A DNA stretch of 64,000 bases, taken from the NCBI RefSeq assembly GCF_003056055.1, contig NZ_PYFP01000001.1, positions 1,674,001 through 1,738,000 on the forward strand, read 5' to 3'. The position numbers and the translations under genes were made by a program. Below are positions 18,576-26,246 of this stretch, piece by piece (within the stretch, counting starts at the first letter, position 1; each line of letters begins with the position of its first letter). The DNA comes from Glaciimonas sp. PCH181. GTDB taxonomy: Bacteria; Pseudomonadota; Gammaproteobacteria; Burkholderiales; Burkholderiaceae_D. The notes beneath the pieces were generated by a model that was not told where the DNA came from, ran no database searches, and saw only the letters and a list, made by a program, of their open reading frames with translations.

Positions 18576-19772
18576 TCAATTCAAAGGGATGACTACACGA
18601 ACAGATGCACCGACAAGGAGCTCATGGGGGGACGGAACTGTCACGAACCGCCGAGTAACGTCAAGAAGTACCGGTTTTGGCATACCAGGTCGCAATGCTG
18701 AGCCGGCCGGCTCTAGTTGAAATTTAAATTCGCCTTTAACAAAAGTTCGAAAGCCGTACGCACGTCCAGAACGAACCTCTAATACTCCATGAACAGACTG
18801 GAGAGCTCTTAAAACTTCATAAAGCCCCATGCCGCGATGTGAGGCCTGCGTGGCGCTATCAGTTCCGTCGTAATGCCGCTCCAAACATTTATGGAGGACA
18901 TCCCACTCATCATCCAAGGTTGTCTCGGGTGAGAATGCTCTTCTGGTATAAGCGGAAAAGAACCCCACCCCCGAGTCAAAAACAGAAATTTCCAGTGCTT
19001 GTACTTCGCTTTTGAGTCGTTTTTTAACTTGAGCTTGCCCTATGGTGGGGTCTCCGTTAGCCGTTGTCAAAGACTCAACTTGTTCAATTTTTACGCGCCT
19101 GAAAATTAGACCTCTGATGCCATTGGTTTCAAATGGCACTTGGTTTAACCCGAGTCTTCCGTGGTTGTCGGTATTCTCGAACAATTCGGCCACAATGGTT
19201 GCTATTGCTTGGCTAAAAAATAATGCCTGTGACGCAGACACATTTGGAGCAGTCTGACTTGCCAGAAGCCGGTCGACCAACGATTCAAAATCATCACGTG
19301 CAATGAGACCACTGGCTTTTTTGGAATAAAGCGATTTTGGCCGTCCATGTCCGCGACTATCAGCGCATATCAAAATTTGGATGTCAGAGAAAAGGTCGGC
19401 GGTTAAGCGATATTTGTAAAGGGTCTGCCTGCTTGGCTCTACGTCGATTTCTAAAGCCGTTCCGGTATCCCCAAGAATTTTATGACTAGCGTTATCTAAA
19501 CAAAGCAAAACGGCTAAGAGAGGGAACAAACTAGGGGACTCGAATACTCGCTCAGTAACTTTTTTATGCCACAAAACAATTATGGGAACAGCTCTGCGTG
19601 CCAGAGATATAAGTCTTTGAATAGCGACCACTTCTGGGAATGTTTGTTCTTCAGAGTTTAGTTCAAGGTAATTTGGTGAAACCTCGAACTGATAAGCCGT
19701 AGCGTCGCTAAAGCGATTAAAACCATCAGCATCCCCCTGTAAACCGCTAGGTAAAGTTATATGAGTTTGCAT
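18576..19772 (-). CDS. GHKL-superfamily ATPase, first gene of the two-gene cassette
   Basis: A 398-residue soluble protein. Residues 1-180 are unrecognised. The C-terminal half is a GHKL (HATPase_c) fold: N box VAELFENTDNHGR with Glu196 and Asn200, G1 box FDSGVGF at 265-271, G2-like RGMGLYEVL at 313-321, and a closing strand GASVRVVIPL at 388-397. It lacks the phospho-accepting H box, sensor domain and membrane segments of histidine kinases, so it looks more like the ATP-driven switches of MutL, Hsp90, MORC or anti-sigma type. It is followed after 3 bases by the PyrE-like protein. The ATG at 19770-19772 lies 21 bases after the stop of an unidentified frame. Function unknown; a defence role is inferred from context. 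Confidence 0.7.
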   Translation of the reverse strand: MQTHITLPSGLQGDADGFNRFSDATAYQFEVSPNYLELNSEEQTFPEVVAIQRLISLARRAVPIIVLWHKKVTERVFESPSLFPLLAVLLCLDNASHKILGDTGTALEIDVEPSRQTLYKYRLTADLFSDIQILICADSRGHGRPKSLYSKKASGLIARDDFESLVDRLLASQTAPNVSASQALFFSQAIATIVAELFENTDNHGRLGLNQVPFETNGIRGLIFRRVKIEQVESLTTANGDPTIGQAQVKKRLKSEVQALEISVFDSGVGFFSAYTRRAFSPETTLDDEWDVLHKCLERHYDGTDSATQASHRGMGLYEVLRALQSVHGVLEVRSGRAYGFRTFVKGEFKFQLEPAGSALRPGMPKPVLLDVTRRFVTVPSPHELLVGASVRVVIPLN

Positions 19773-19793
19773 ATTTATCGCAGAGTGGCTACG

Positions 19794-20078
19794 CTAACTT
19801 TCGTGTGACAAGTGTGAGAATTGGCAAAGTTTGCAAGATGCTAACACGCGCATTACCAATTCGTACAATTTAAAATTGGCTGCCTTATTTGTCTCGACCG
19901 GTTCTTTGCACGCAAGCCAATCATCATACTCACTGTAGGACACATCCCAAGAGAGCGCTTTCGTCGCCTCGTCGATGGAAGCGTCGAGTAACCTGATGGT
20001 CGTCCGAGTTGATGGTTCGCTGCGTGGCCGAAAATTACGGGTCGCTTTTCTTACGGCCCAATCAACAATCGACTTGGA
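19794..20078 (-). pseudogene. C-terminal fragment of an unidentified gene ahead of the GHKL gene
   Basis: An open frame of 94 codons with no usable start. It opens after a stop at 20079-20081 and ends 21 bases before the GHKL start. It reads like protein (for example ATKALSWDVSYSEYDDWLAC, and further on NKAANFKLYELVMRVLASC). It overlaps the end of the UvrD remnant in another frame. It may be the tail of a lost first gene of the GHKL operon, or the frameshifted tail of the helicase. I do not recognise its family. Confidence 0.4.
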
Positions 20079-20967
20079 TTATGAGAACGTGGTCGCTCTC
20101 CAACCTCTTCGCTTTGTGCACCGTGCTAATTACCATTGGCGGCATGGACAGTCGTGTAATACTGCGGCGGCAAGTGGTTTTCGCCAATCCTTGGGCCACA
20201 TCATCAAACGTACCCAAACGAATTGCTTCACGGTACTCGCGTATTAAATCAATCTTAATATCCGCAAAGCTCTGGTCGCTGCCGCGCAACGTGTCGAGCA
20301 TGGTCAATGCGCGCGCTACACCGACATGGTTGAGGGCTTCGAGAATGCATCGCGCCAAGGCTTGAAGTTGCACCGGCTTTCCAGTACAGAGTTTTGTACA
20401 ATCCGACGTAACCTCATGCACGAATCGCCTGGCAAACTCCGAGTCGCTAAATCCTTTCGCAACCGACTGGAAAAACGTTTTCACGCTTCGGCAATAGCAA
20501 CAGGTTTTCCAATGCCAACGAGACATGCAGCAGCCAATTCGGACAAAGCTTCTCGCGTATGGCCCTCCCGAATAGGCACACTTCTTCCGAGGTAGGCGTT
20601 CACGCCGCGAACGGTGGCATTTTGACCCGAAAGTATCATCATCGTGGTCACCGACTTGATGGTGTTGCGCACTTGGCGCCCATTTCCCTTTTCCAGCATG
20701 AATCTGCCAAGCATGAGTGAGGTATTATCCGCGACGAGTACAGTAAGGCCAGCAGGCGTCTTGCTCCTTACGTCGACAGGTTGCCACCTTATCAATGCGT
20801 CCCTGGCTCCCAAAACCCACTGCCCCAGTTCTGGCGAACCCTTGTCCCATCGGTGCGGATAGTCAAGTTCATCGAACTTATCCACGCGTTGGCGGAGTTC
20901 CAGCCAGCGGTTGCTGTGGTCTTTTCATGCTTTTTCCCTTTACATAAATCGCTTGCATCGGGTGACC
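20062..20967 (-). pseudogene. Remnant of a UvrD/Rep-type helicase (GajB-like)
   Basis: Three pieces in shifted frames. From 20964 the reading HPMQAIY is the helicase motif III region (usually GDPMQAIY). A shift follows to a frame running NRWLELRQRVDKF and YPHRWDKGSPELGQWV, ending in IREGHTREALSELAAA at 20481. Another shift leads to a frame running FFQSVAKGFSDSEFARRF and ending in VISTVHKAKRLESDHVLII (helicase motif V; normally HKAKGLE) at 20062. The Walker A half is absent. At least one frameshift and two large losses make it inactive. Next to an OLD nuclease remnant it recalls GajB of Gabija. Confidence 0.7.
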
Positions 20968-21600
20968 AAATAGCCTTTCTTGAGCGTCTTTGGACAACGC
21001 ATCGTCAACTACATCCTGCGTGACTTTGTGTCCAAGTTGCGCCCGCAAGCACTTATCCGCTAGAAATCGGTCCAGACCACCACCGTGAATTAGACGTATG
21101 TCACGGTCGTTTCGGTCATCTCTGGCCAAGCGAGCTATGCCAATGCTTCGGCGTAGCGCCGTCGAGAAGCTAATGGTAGTGCTATCCGGCTGCACGAACT
21201 CGTACAAGATTTCAAGGTCCGCAGTTCCACGAACACGCACCTTGTATACAAATTGGAGCGGTTCGCCATCGCCATCGGATTTGGGCAACACCACATCCGA
21301 GCCATTCCACTCCCATGGCCACGCAGTGGCATTCTGTCGATGGATACCTGTGGTTTCGGGCAGATACATTACGGCGTCGATTCAAAATTCATCCTTTACG
21401 CAACGTTGCCAATAGTCGGAGTCAGACAGCGTGTAACCATTGGTGGGGTGCAGCAACAGCGCGATAGCTTCCAGGATGGTGCTCTTACCAACGTCGTCGC
21501 CGCCAAGGATAAGATTTATACCTTGGGCAGGAAGCCATGTCAGGTTTTCAAAGCCTCGAAAATCTGTTAGAGAGAAACGCCGAATCGTCGGTGAACCCAT
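20968..21600 (-). pseudogene. Remnant of an OLD-family nuclease (GajA-like), nonsense-mutated and truncated
   Basis: ATG 21598-21600 begins MGSPTIRRFSLTDFRGFENL, the typical start of OLD-family ATPase-nucleases, with Walker A GGDDVGKST at residues 33-41. A TGA at 21382-21384 breaks the frame after CVKDEF. The same frame continues IDAVMYLPETTGIHRQ, then VYKVRVRGTADLEILYEFVQ and ALRRSIGIARLARDDRNDRD, all typical of this family. At about 20967 it jumps straight into helicase motif III, so the Toprim nuclease domain and the 5' half of the helicase gene were lost in one deletion. The pair was probably a Gabija-like antiphage operon. Confidence 0.75.
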
Positions 21601-21776
21601 ATGTGCCTCTCCCTATAAAACGTAGCCAACGTGCCCGTAAGAATAAGACCCTAGGCCTTCATCAGTTGGGCATTCTGCTGTACGGTCTTCAATTGCCGTT
21701 TTGTATCCAAATAATCCTGTCTACGGTCATCTTTTAGCTTATCCTGACCGACATTTTCTTCTTGAACTCGTCGAAA

Positions 21777-21872
21777 TTACCGCTCGAACAAAGGCATTTC
21801 GTTCGTGACGACTTGGTCCTGCAAATAGCGAATATATCCTGATGCTTCAGCAACATAACTGCGAAAGCCCAT
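21777..21872 (-). other. Short frame of 31 codons upstream of the OLD remnant
   Basis: ATG 21870-21872 opens a frame reading MGFRSYVAEASGYIRYLQDQ and VVTNEMPLFER before TAA. It has protein-like composition, but I recognise no family. After the stop the same frame continues open to 21651 with QDYLDTKRQLKTVQQNAQLM, a coiled-coil-like string. It may be the tail of another lost island gene. Low certainty. Confidence 0.25.
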
Positions 21873-21879
21873 AAACGTA

Positions 21880-22497
21880 ATGGAAATCATTTTCTTACCG
21901 TGCCAAGAAGAACGGAAGTTGAAGAGCTACTATCAGCGAGCACTCGACAACGCTACAGAACTTTATATCGTTAGTGCATATTTAACCCATTGGGAAAACG
22001 ACTACCCTCTGAGCAAACACTGCAAAACATTCCGGCTAATTGTAGGTAAAGATTTCGGCATCACCCGTAAGCAGGCATGTCGGGATGTAATGAAGTGGCT
22101 CCCCAATCATCGCCGGGCACAGTTCTTAGTTGCGGAATACATTGATGGCTTTCATCCGAAAGCTAATTACCTTGTCCATCAAGGGGCAATCGAAGGTGAA
22201 GTCGCGGAGCTACCGCAGCTTAAATATCCTGCGACTCCTTTAGCTGGCAGCGAACAATTTTTAGCGCCGATCAGCGGGATTTTGGTACACAGGGCGAATA
22301 TTGGCGACCTCATTCAGATTGGACAACCCTTGTTTGACATTATCGATCCGGTGACAGATGAGCACATCACAGTGCACAGCAACACTGAAGGAATTTTTTA
22401 CATGCGACGTGATGTTCGCTTTGCCCGATTGGGCGATCCACTAGGCAGAGTGACAGGAAAAACCGCACAACGCAGCGGGAAACTACTTAGTGCTTAA
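21880..22497 (+). pseudogene. Chimeric ORF: PLD-nuclease N-terminus fused to the C-terminus of a desuccinylase/aspartoacylase-like protein
   Basis: A 205-codon frame made of two unrelated parts. Residues 1-95 are the start of a phospholipase-D-type nuclease domain (LYIVSAYLTHW, FRLIVGKDFGITRKQA, ending just in its FHPKA motif). Residues 96-205 are the end of a succinylglutamate desuccinylase/aspartoacylase-family protein (COG3608 type): ATPLAGSEQFLAPISGILV, IVDP-like IIDPVTDEHITVHS and LGRVTGKTAQRSGKLLSA. The joint is at about 22165. The zinc-binding N-terminal half of the hydrolase is gone, so neither activity is expected. No clear Shine-Dalgarno precedes ATG 21880. This is a recombination scar at the island border. 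Confidence 0.75.
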
Positions 22498-22653
22498 GTA
22501 AAATCTCAATGTCAGCCCCGTGTGGATATCGTTTAGGGGTATTGCTAGTTTCGGTATTTTGTATCGATGCAGTTTTGAGATGTGTATCCATGGATGAAAA
22601 TACGGATACAAAATCGTTAGATTGCAATGCATTCGAAAAGCATTCTTTAAACA

Positions 22654-22690
22654 AAAAACCCGCCTCAGCACGAGGCATGAGACGGGTTTC
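22654..22690 (-). terminator. Rho-independent terminator of tRNA-Leu(UAA)
   Basis: On the minus strand AAACCCGTCTCATGCCTCGT... GAGGCGGGTT forms a hairpin followed by TTTTTT. It lies about 33 bases downstream of the tRNA-Leu gene. Confidence 0.75.
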
Positions 22691-22722
22691 TGGACTTCTT
22701 TAGACTTCTTAAATCATGTTCT

Positions 22723-22809
22723 TGGTGCCCGAGACCGGAATTGAACCGGTACGACGATTAAGTCGAGGGATTTTAAGTCCCTTGTGTCTACCAATTTCAC
22801 CACTCGGGC
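22723..22809 (-). tRNA. tRNA-Leu (anticodon UAA)
   Basis: An 87-nt class II tRNA with encoded CCA. Acceptor GCCCGAG pairs with CTCGGGC, the D loop contains GGTAGACA, the anticodon stem GGGAC-TTAAAAT-CCC gives TAA, there is a long variable arm, and the T loop is GGTTCAATTCC. The gene lies 225 bases beyond the chimeric ORF. Confidence 0.93.
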
Positions 22810-23292
22810 TTTATAGACCCCACATTCTGGATGTCTTGTGTGCTGCTTTACTTATAGGCTTGATTCAAGCTTTCCTACCGATACTTCCGACCAACAATAC
22901 CGCGGTCAGAAGTCGCCACTGAAACAAGTTCAAGTAAATTGCGAAGTCCGCATTCTACCTAACCTTACGGCGAAGCGCAAATGTCAGCAGCAATTCACTA
23001 CCATTTTTACGCAGCGCGCCGATGATGTCGGCGACTCGCGTAGATTTACCACTTAAAAAGTGCAAAAATCTAGCAGAGACGTTTTTCCAACTTCTCGACA
23101 GGCCGAAATTCTAGCAGGTTCTGACAACGAGAACTTCTAAACATCCAATTATCACAAAATTAATCGTTTTCAATTATCGGCACTTCTCTGATCCCGAATG
23201 CGGGAAACCAGTCGGAAGATTTTATGAATGCATCAGTGCGATCATTTAGCCCGCAATTACGCCGTTAACGTCGGCAATGGTTTTGTTTAGGC
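22810..23292. other. Intergenic stretch, promoter side of tRNA-Leu
   Basis: About 480 bases with no coding frame I can support and no RNA gene I recognise. The first part must contain the tRNA-Leu promoter. It ends in the U tract of the first sRNA-like unit. Confidence 0.4.
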
Positions 23293-23358
23293 AAAAAAAA
23301 AACCCGCGAACATGCGTTAGCGGGTTAAATCCAAACCTATGAGGTGTTGGAGGAGACA
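23293..23358 (-). ncRNA. sRNA-like unit 1 with CCUCC motif and terminator
   Basis: Read on the minus strand: a -10-like TATAGT (23365-23370), then TGTCTCCTCCAAC, a seven-base variable part, AGGTTTGGATTTA, then hairpin AACCCGC...GCGGGTT and a run of eight T. The predicted RNA is about 66 nt. The 13-base blocks on both sides of the variable part are identical in unit 2. CUCCUCC is complementary to Shine-Dalgarno sequences, as in anti-SD riboregulators such as the CcsR and NmsR sRNAs. No expression data; identity inferred from repeat and architecture. Confidence 0.5.
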
Positions 23359-23608
23359 GGTGTAACTATATCGCAGTGCAGCAAAACAGGTCTGCTTTAT
23401 TGTTGTGATATCTGTCATTCATAACCAATATATCAAACACTCTAAAGTCACTTTATTATCTGGCAATAGATTCAATTATTATCGATCGCTTCAATTGGTC
23501 GGGTATAAAAGTTATCAACAGAATCTGTGAATAACTCTGTTAGCAACTAGCCTCGCAACCGCCTAACCAATTGATTTATATCGGTTTATTGATAAAGCAT
23601 TAAATAAG
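23359..23608. other. Spacer between the two sRNA-like units
   Basis: About 250 A/T-rich bases. It should hold the promoter upstream region of unit 1. No ORF or other structure supported. Confidence 0.35.
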
Positions 23609-23678
23609 TCAAAAAAAAAGCCCGCATTAGCGGTGCTAAGCGGACTAAATCCAAACCTTAGGAGAGTTGGAGGAGACA
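23609..23678 (-). ncRNA. sRNA-like unit 2 with CCUCC motif and terminator
   Basis: Paralogue of the unit at 23293. Minus strand: -10-like TATTAT (23684-23689) at the same distance before TGTCTCCTCCAAC, a different seven-base insert, the same AGGTTTGGATTTA, then stem GTCCGCTTAGC / GCTAATGCGGGC and nine T. The stem sequence differs from unit 1 but pairing is kept, which suggests selection on structure. About 68 nt predicted. Confidence 0.5.
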
Positions 23679-23766
23679 TAAGAATAATATCGATTCCATA
23701 TGACCAGATTATGACGAAATCGACGCGTTCTTATGCTGCATGCCATACCAGACGGCCACTAACTCC

Positions 23767-24246
23767 CTATATCTCAATCCCGGTCGAGCGCATGTAAGTG
23801 ATGTCCCACTCGCCTTGCGCGACTTTAACAAACCCGTGATACTGATAAAAGCCATTTGATCGGCTTTCCTTTAGCGCACTTACTTTGATCGGCAAACCCA
23901 TCGCATCGGCTTGCGCAATAATCTCTTTCATCACAATTGCACCTATTCCGCGACCCTGATAATCGGGATGGATATATAGATGTTCAAGCACCAGCACCTG
24001 ATCGGCCGGCTTGACGACAAAGAATCCGGCATGCACGCCATCAGCCAAGATATGACGCGCATATTCGGCCTTAAAACCACTGCTCAGTCGCTCGCGTGCA
24101 CGCACCGGATCAAATCGGCCTGCACGCTCCAGACTCTCCCGCATCGCAGCAATACGCAAGGCCACTAAACTCTCAAAATCCTGCTTGGTGACTATGGCGA
24201 AAACGATATGCATCTCTTCGGTAGCATTTTTATTGATGGTATTCAT
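23767..24246 (-). CDS. GNAT-family N-acetyltransferase
   Basis: A 159-residue single GNAT domain. The acetyl-CoA site is HPDYQGRGIGAIVMKEII near residues 95-110 (the R/Q-x-x-G-x-G/A motif), after the strand VLVLEHLYI. The C-terminal NGFYQYHGFVKVAQGEWDI fits the motif B region of small-molecule acetyltransferases. The substrate cannot be told. An alternative start at the internal Met12 (MHIVFAIV) would give 148 residues. It is isolated; the terminator at 24346-24375 lies upstream of it. Confidence 0.8.
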   Translation of the reverse strand: MNTINKNATEEMHIVFAIVTKQDFESLVALRIAAMRESLERAGRFDPVRARERLSSGFKAEYARHILADGVHAGFFVVKPADQVLVLEHLYIHPDYQGRGIGAIVMKEIIAQADAMGLPIKVSALKESRSNGFYQYHGFVKVAQGEWDITYMRSTGIEI

Positions 24247-24345
24247 ACGCTGAACTGGAAACCCCTACACGGGAGAATTATTGATATAAACCAAACGTCG
24301 AAAATGGCGCGGTGAAAGCGCTGCAACTTGATTCCTTGAGGACAG

Positions 24346-24375
24346 AAAAAAACCAACGATCACTCGTTGGTTTTG
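24346..24375 (-). terminator. Terminator with no annotated gene in front of it
   Basis: On the minus strand AAAACCAACGA / TCGTTGGTTTT encloses a four-base loop and is followed by seven T. Upstream on that strand there is no protein gene before the LacI-type gene (plus strand). It therefore probably ends a short transcript starting near 24455, where TATTCT lies 17 bases after TGGGCA. Confidence 0.6.
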
Positions 24376-24765
24376 AGGGAATTTCTGGAAAGCGGGTTTT
24401 TCTCCGACATATCCTGGAAATCATGCACCCCCCACGATTCAGGACGCAAGAATAGCACAAACGATGGTGCTTGCCCACTTTAGAACATTAATGCGGATGG
24501 ATGGCATCGGCGGGCTGACGTGATTGAAAAGATAAGTTTTAGCAAGTCAACGGGCCGCCTTGCGTACATCCCGAGCCGAAAATAAGCACTGCGCCAATCA
24601 ATCTCAGAAATGACAAAGCCCCTAAACAATCAAAGGCTTATTTTTTAGAAAACGGTGTTCGCGGAAGCACTCTCCGATAAAGACGATTTCATCCATTTCA
24701 GTACTTCATGCATGAGCAATGCAGAAGACGAACTTTATATATTCATCTAACTGGATCGATGCTTC
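24376..24765. other. Intergenic stretch upstream of the LacI-type gene
   Basis: About 390 bases. It may contain a small RNA on the minus strand (see terminator at 24346) and the promoter of the LacI-type gene on the plus strand. A minus-strand frame of 66 codons covering part of it has no family resemblance and is not called. Confidence 0.35.
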
Positions 24766-25841
24766 ATGAGGACGAGAAAAATTATTATTCCCGCAACAAA
24801 TACCAGTGCATCGCTGAAAACGATCAAGAGAAAAACTAACGTAACCGATGTCGCCAAAGCTGCTGGAGTATCTGTCGCGACTGTCTCAAGAGCATTCAAT
24901 ATTCCAGGTGCCGTCAAAGATGATCTACGCAGTCATGTTCTAACAATTGCAAATAGCTTGGGTTACACGCCAAATCCTGCGGCGAAGGCGCTGAGATTAC
25001 AGAAATCGCACATGGTCGGGGTTGTGATACCAACGATCAATCACGCATTCTTCGCAGCCATGCTGGACAGCTTCCAGGAAGTTATGTCCGCAGCAGGATA
25101 CTTGGTGATCGTCGTGACCTGCGGCTTCGATAATAATAAAGTATTCGACCAGGTGAGACGTCTCATCGACCGAGGCGCGGATGCGCTTTTGTTAGTCGGA
25201 CGCGTAGAAGATTCTAGAGTACGCGACCTGATCACCGAAAAAAAAATTCCCGTCATTACAACCTATTCCTACCAAAACGACGACAGCATCCCATCTATCG
25301 GCTTTGATAACTATGCCGCGATGCGACTGATGGTATCGTATCTTGTCAGATTAGGGCATAAGCGTCTGGTAATGATAGCTGGCCCGACGCAAGGGAATGA
25401 TCGCCAGCAGGCGCGTATTCGTGCATTTTACGATACCCGCGAAGCCAATAATATTGTCGAACCCTGGCATGTGATCGAACTCAGCTACAACGGCGCATTT
25501 GCGGAAGGCGCAGAAGCCATGCGAAAAATCCATGCAGAATTTCCCGATACAACTGCCGTAGTCTGCAATAGTGATTCGTTCGCATTCGGCGTATTGGCCG
25601 AATGCCGCAAACTGGCGTTAAGGGTGCCAGAGGACATTTCTGTCACTGGGCACGATGATCAAGACTTCGCCTGTATGCTAGCCCCCCCCTCACCACAATC
25701 TCTGTACCGGCAAAAGACATGGGTCGACACGCCGCCAATGCATTCTTACATGCACTTTCCAACGGCAACGAGATCACTTCAATCCACCTTGATGCGGACC
25801 TTCTGATCAGATCTTCAAGCATGGAACCTAAAGCCACTTGA
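24766..25841 (+). pseudogene. LacI-family transcriptional regulator, frameshifted in a C8 run
   Basis: Residues 26-72 form a LacI helix-turn-helix (VTDVAKAAGVSVATVSRAFN), with a hinge ending PAAKALRLQKS, then the periplasmic-binding-like core (MVGVVIPTINHAFFAAML; VTGHDDQDFACMLAP). At 25682-25689 there is a run of eight C. In the present frame the protein ends aberrantly at 25806; with one more C it would read LTTISVPAKDMGRHAANAFL and end at 25841, the normal LacI C-terminus. So the gene is out of frame in its last 50 codons. The DNA-binding part is whole, but the effector domain is damaged. The ligand is unknown. Confidence 0.8.
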
Positions 25842-25989
25842 GGTTAATCTTGATGTTCCGCTTTGCCAAGGCCGATTCCCATACATGCGAACAAAGACTT
25901 GGTTTGGTGTTCAACTCACAGCGTCTATGCCGACGTCACACGCATAAATCAGGCAATTTCAATTTGATGTTGTTTTGATAGTTGGACGT

Positions 25990-26026
25990 AAAAAAACCCC
26001 TGATTTCTTAATGAAATCAGGGGTTT
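25990..26026 (-). terminator. Rho-independent terminator of tRNA-Ser
   Basis: AAACCCCTGATTT pairs with AAATCAGGGGTTT around a seven-base loop, followed on the minus strand by seven T. It lies just downstream of tRNA-Ser(GCU). Confidence 0.85.
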
Positions 26027-26034
26027 AGTGTTCT

Positions 26035-26128
26035 TGGAGGAGGCGGTGGGAGTCGAACCCACGATACAGGTTTAAGCCCATATGCTTCCTTAGCAGGGAA
26101 GTGCCTTCGACCACTCGGCCACGCCTCC
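26035..26128 (-). tRNA. tRNA-Ser (anticodon GCU)
   Basis: A 94-nt class II tRNA with encoded CCA. Acceptor GGAGGCG pairs with CGCCTCC; the anticodon loop CTGCTAA gives GCT; there is a long variable arm; the T loop is GGGTTCGACTCCC. Confidence 0.93.
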
Positions 26129-26246
26129 AAACTTGCTGCCTCATTATAATATCGCTGCAGCAAGGCTACGCATAATAGCTTTTCAGATGAAATTGGTCAA
26201 TAAAAAATCTGTCTTTTTAGCTATAAATTATAAATTTATTGCGATC

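Noticed and set aside
18576..19772. GHKL protein as a sensor histidine kinase
   Set aside because: No H box, no dimerisation helix, no membrane segment and no response regulator partner.
22723..22809. tRNA-Leu(UAA) as integration site of the accessory island
   Set aside because: No integrase gene, no direct repeat of the tRNA 3' end on the left side, and the island edge seen in the chimeric ORF lies about 560 bases from the tRNA.
22810..23766. CRISPR array suggested by the repeated block near 23.3 and 23.6 kb
   Set aside because: Only two copies, 318 bases apart, each with promoter-like box and terminator; no regular repeat-spacer pattern and no cas genes.
24278..24478. 66-codon minus-strand frame upstream of the GNAT gene
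   Set aside because: It runs through a strong terminator hairpin and resembles nothing; a small RNA explains the region better.
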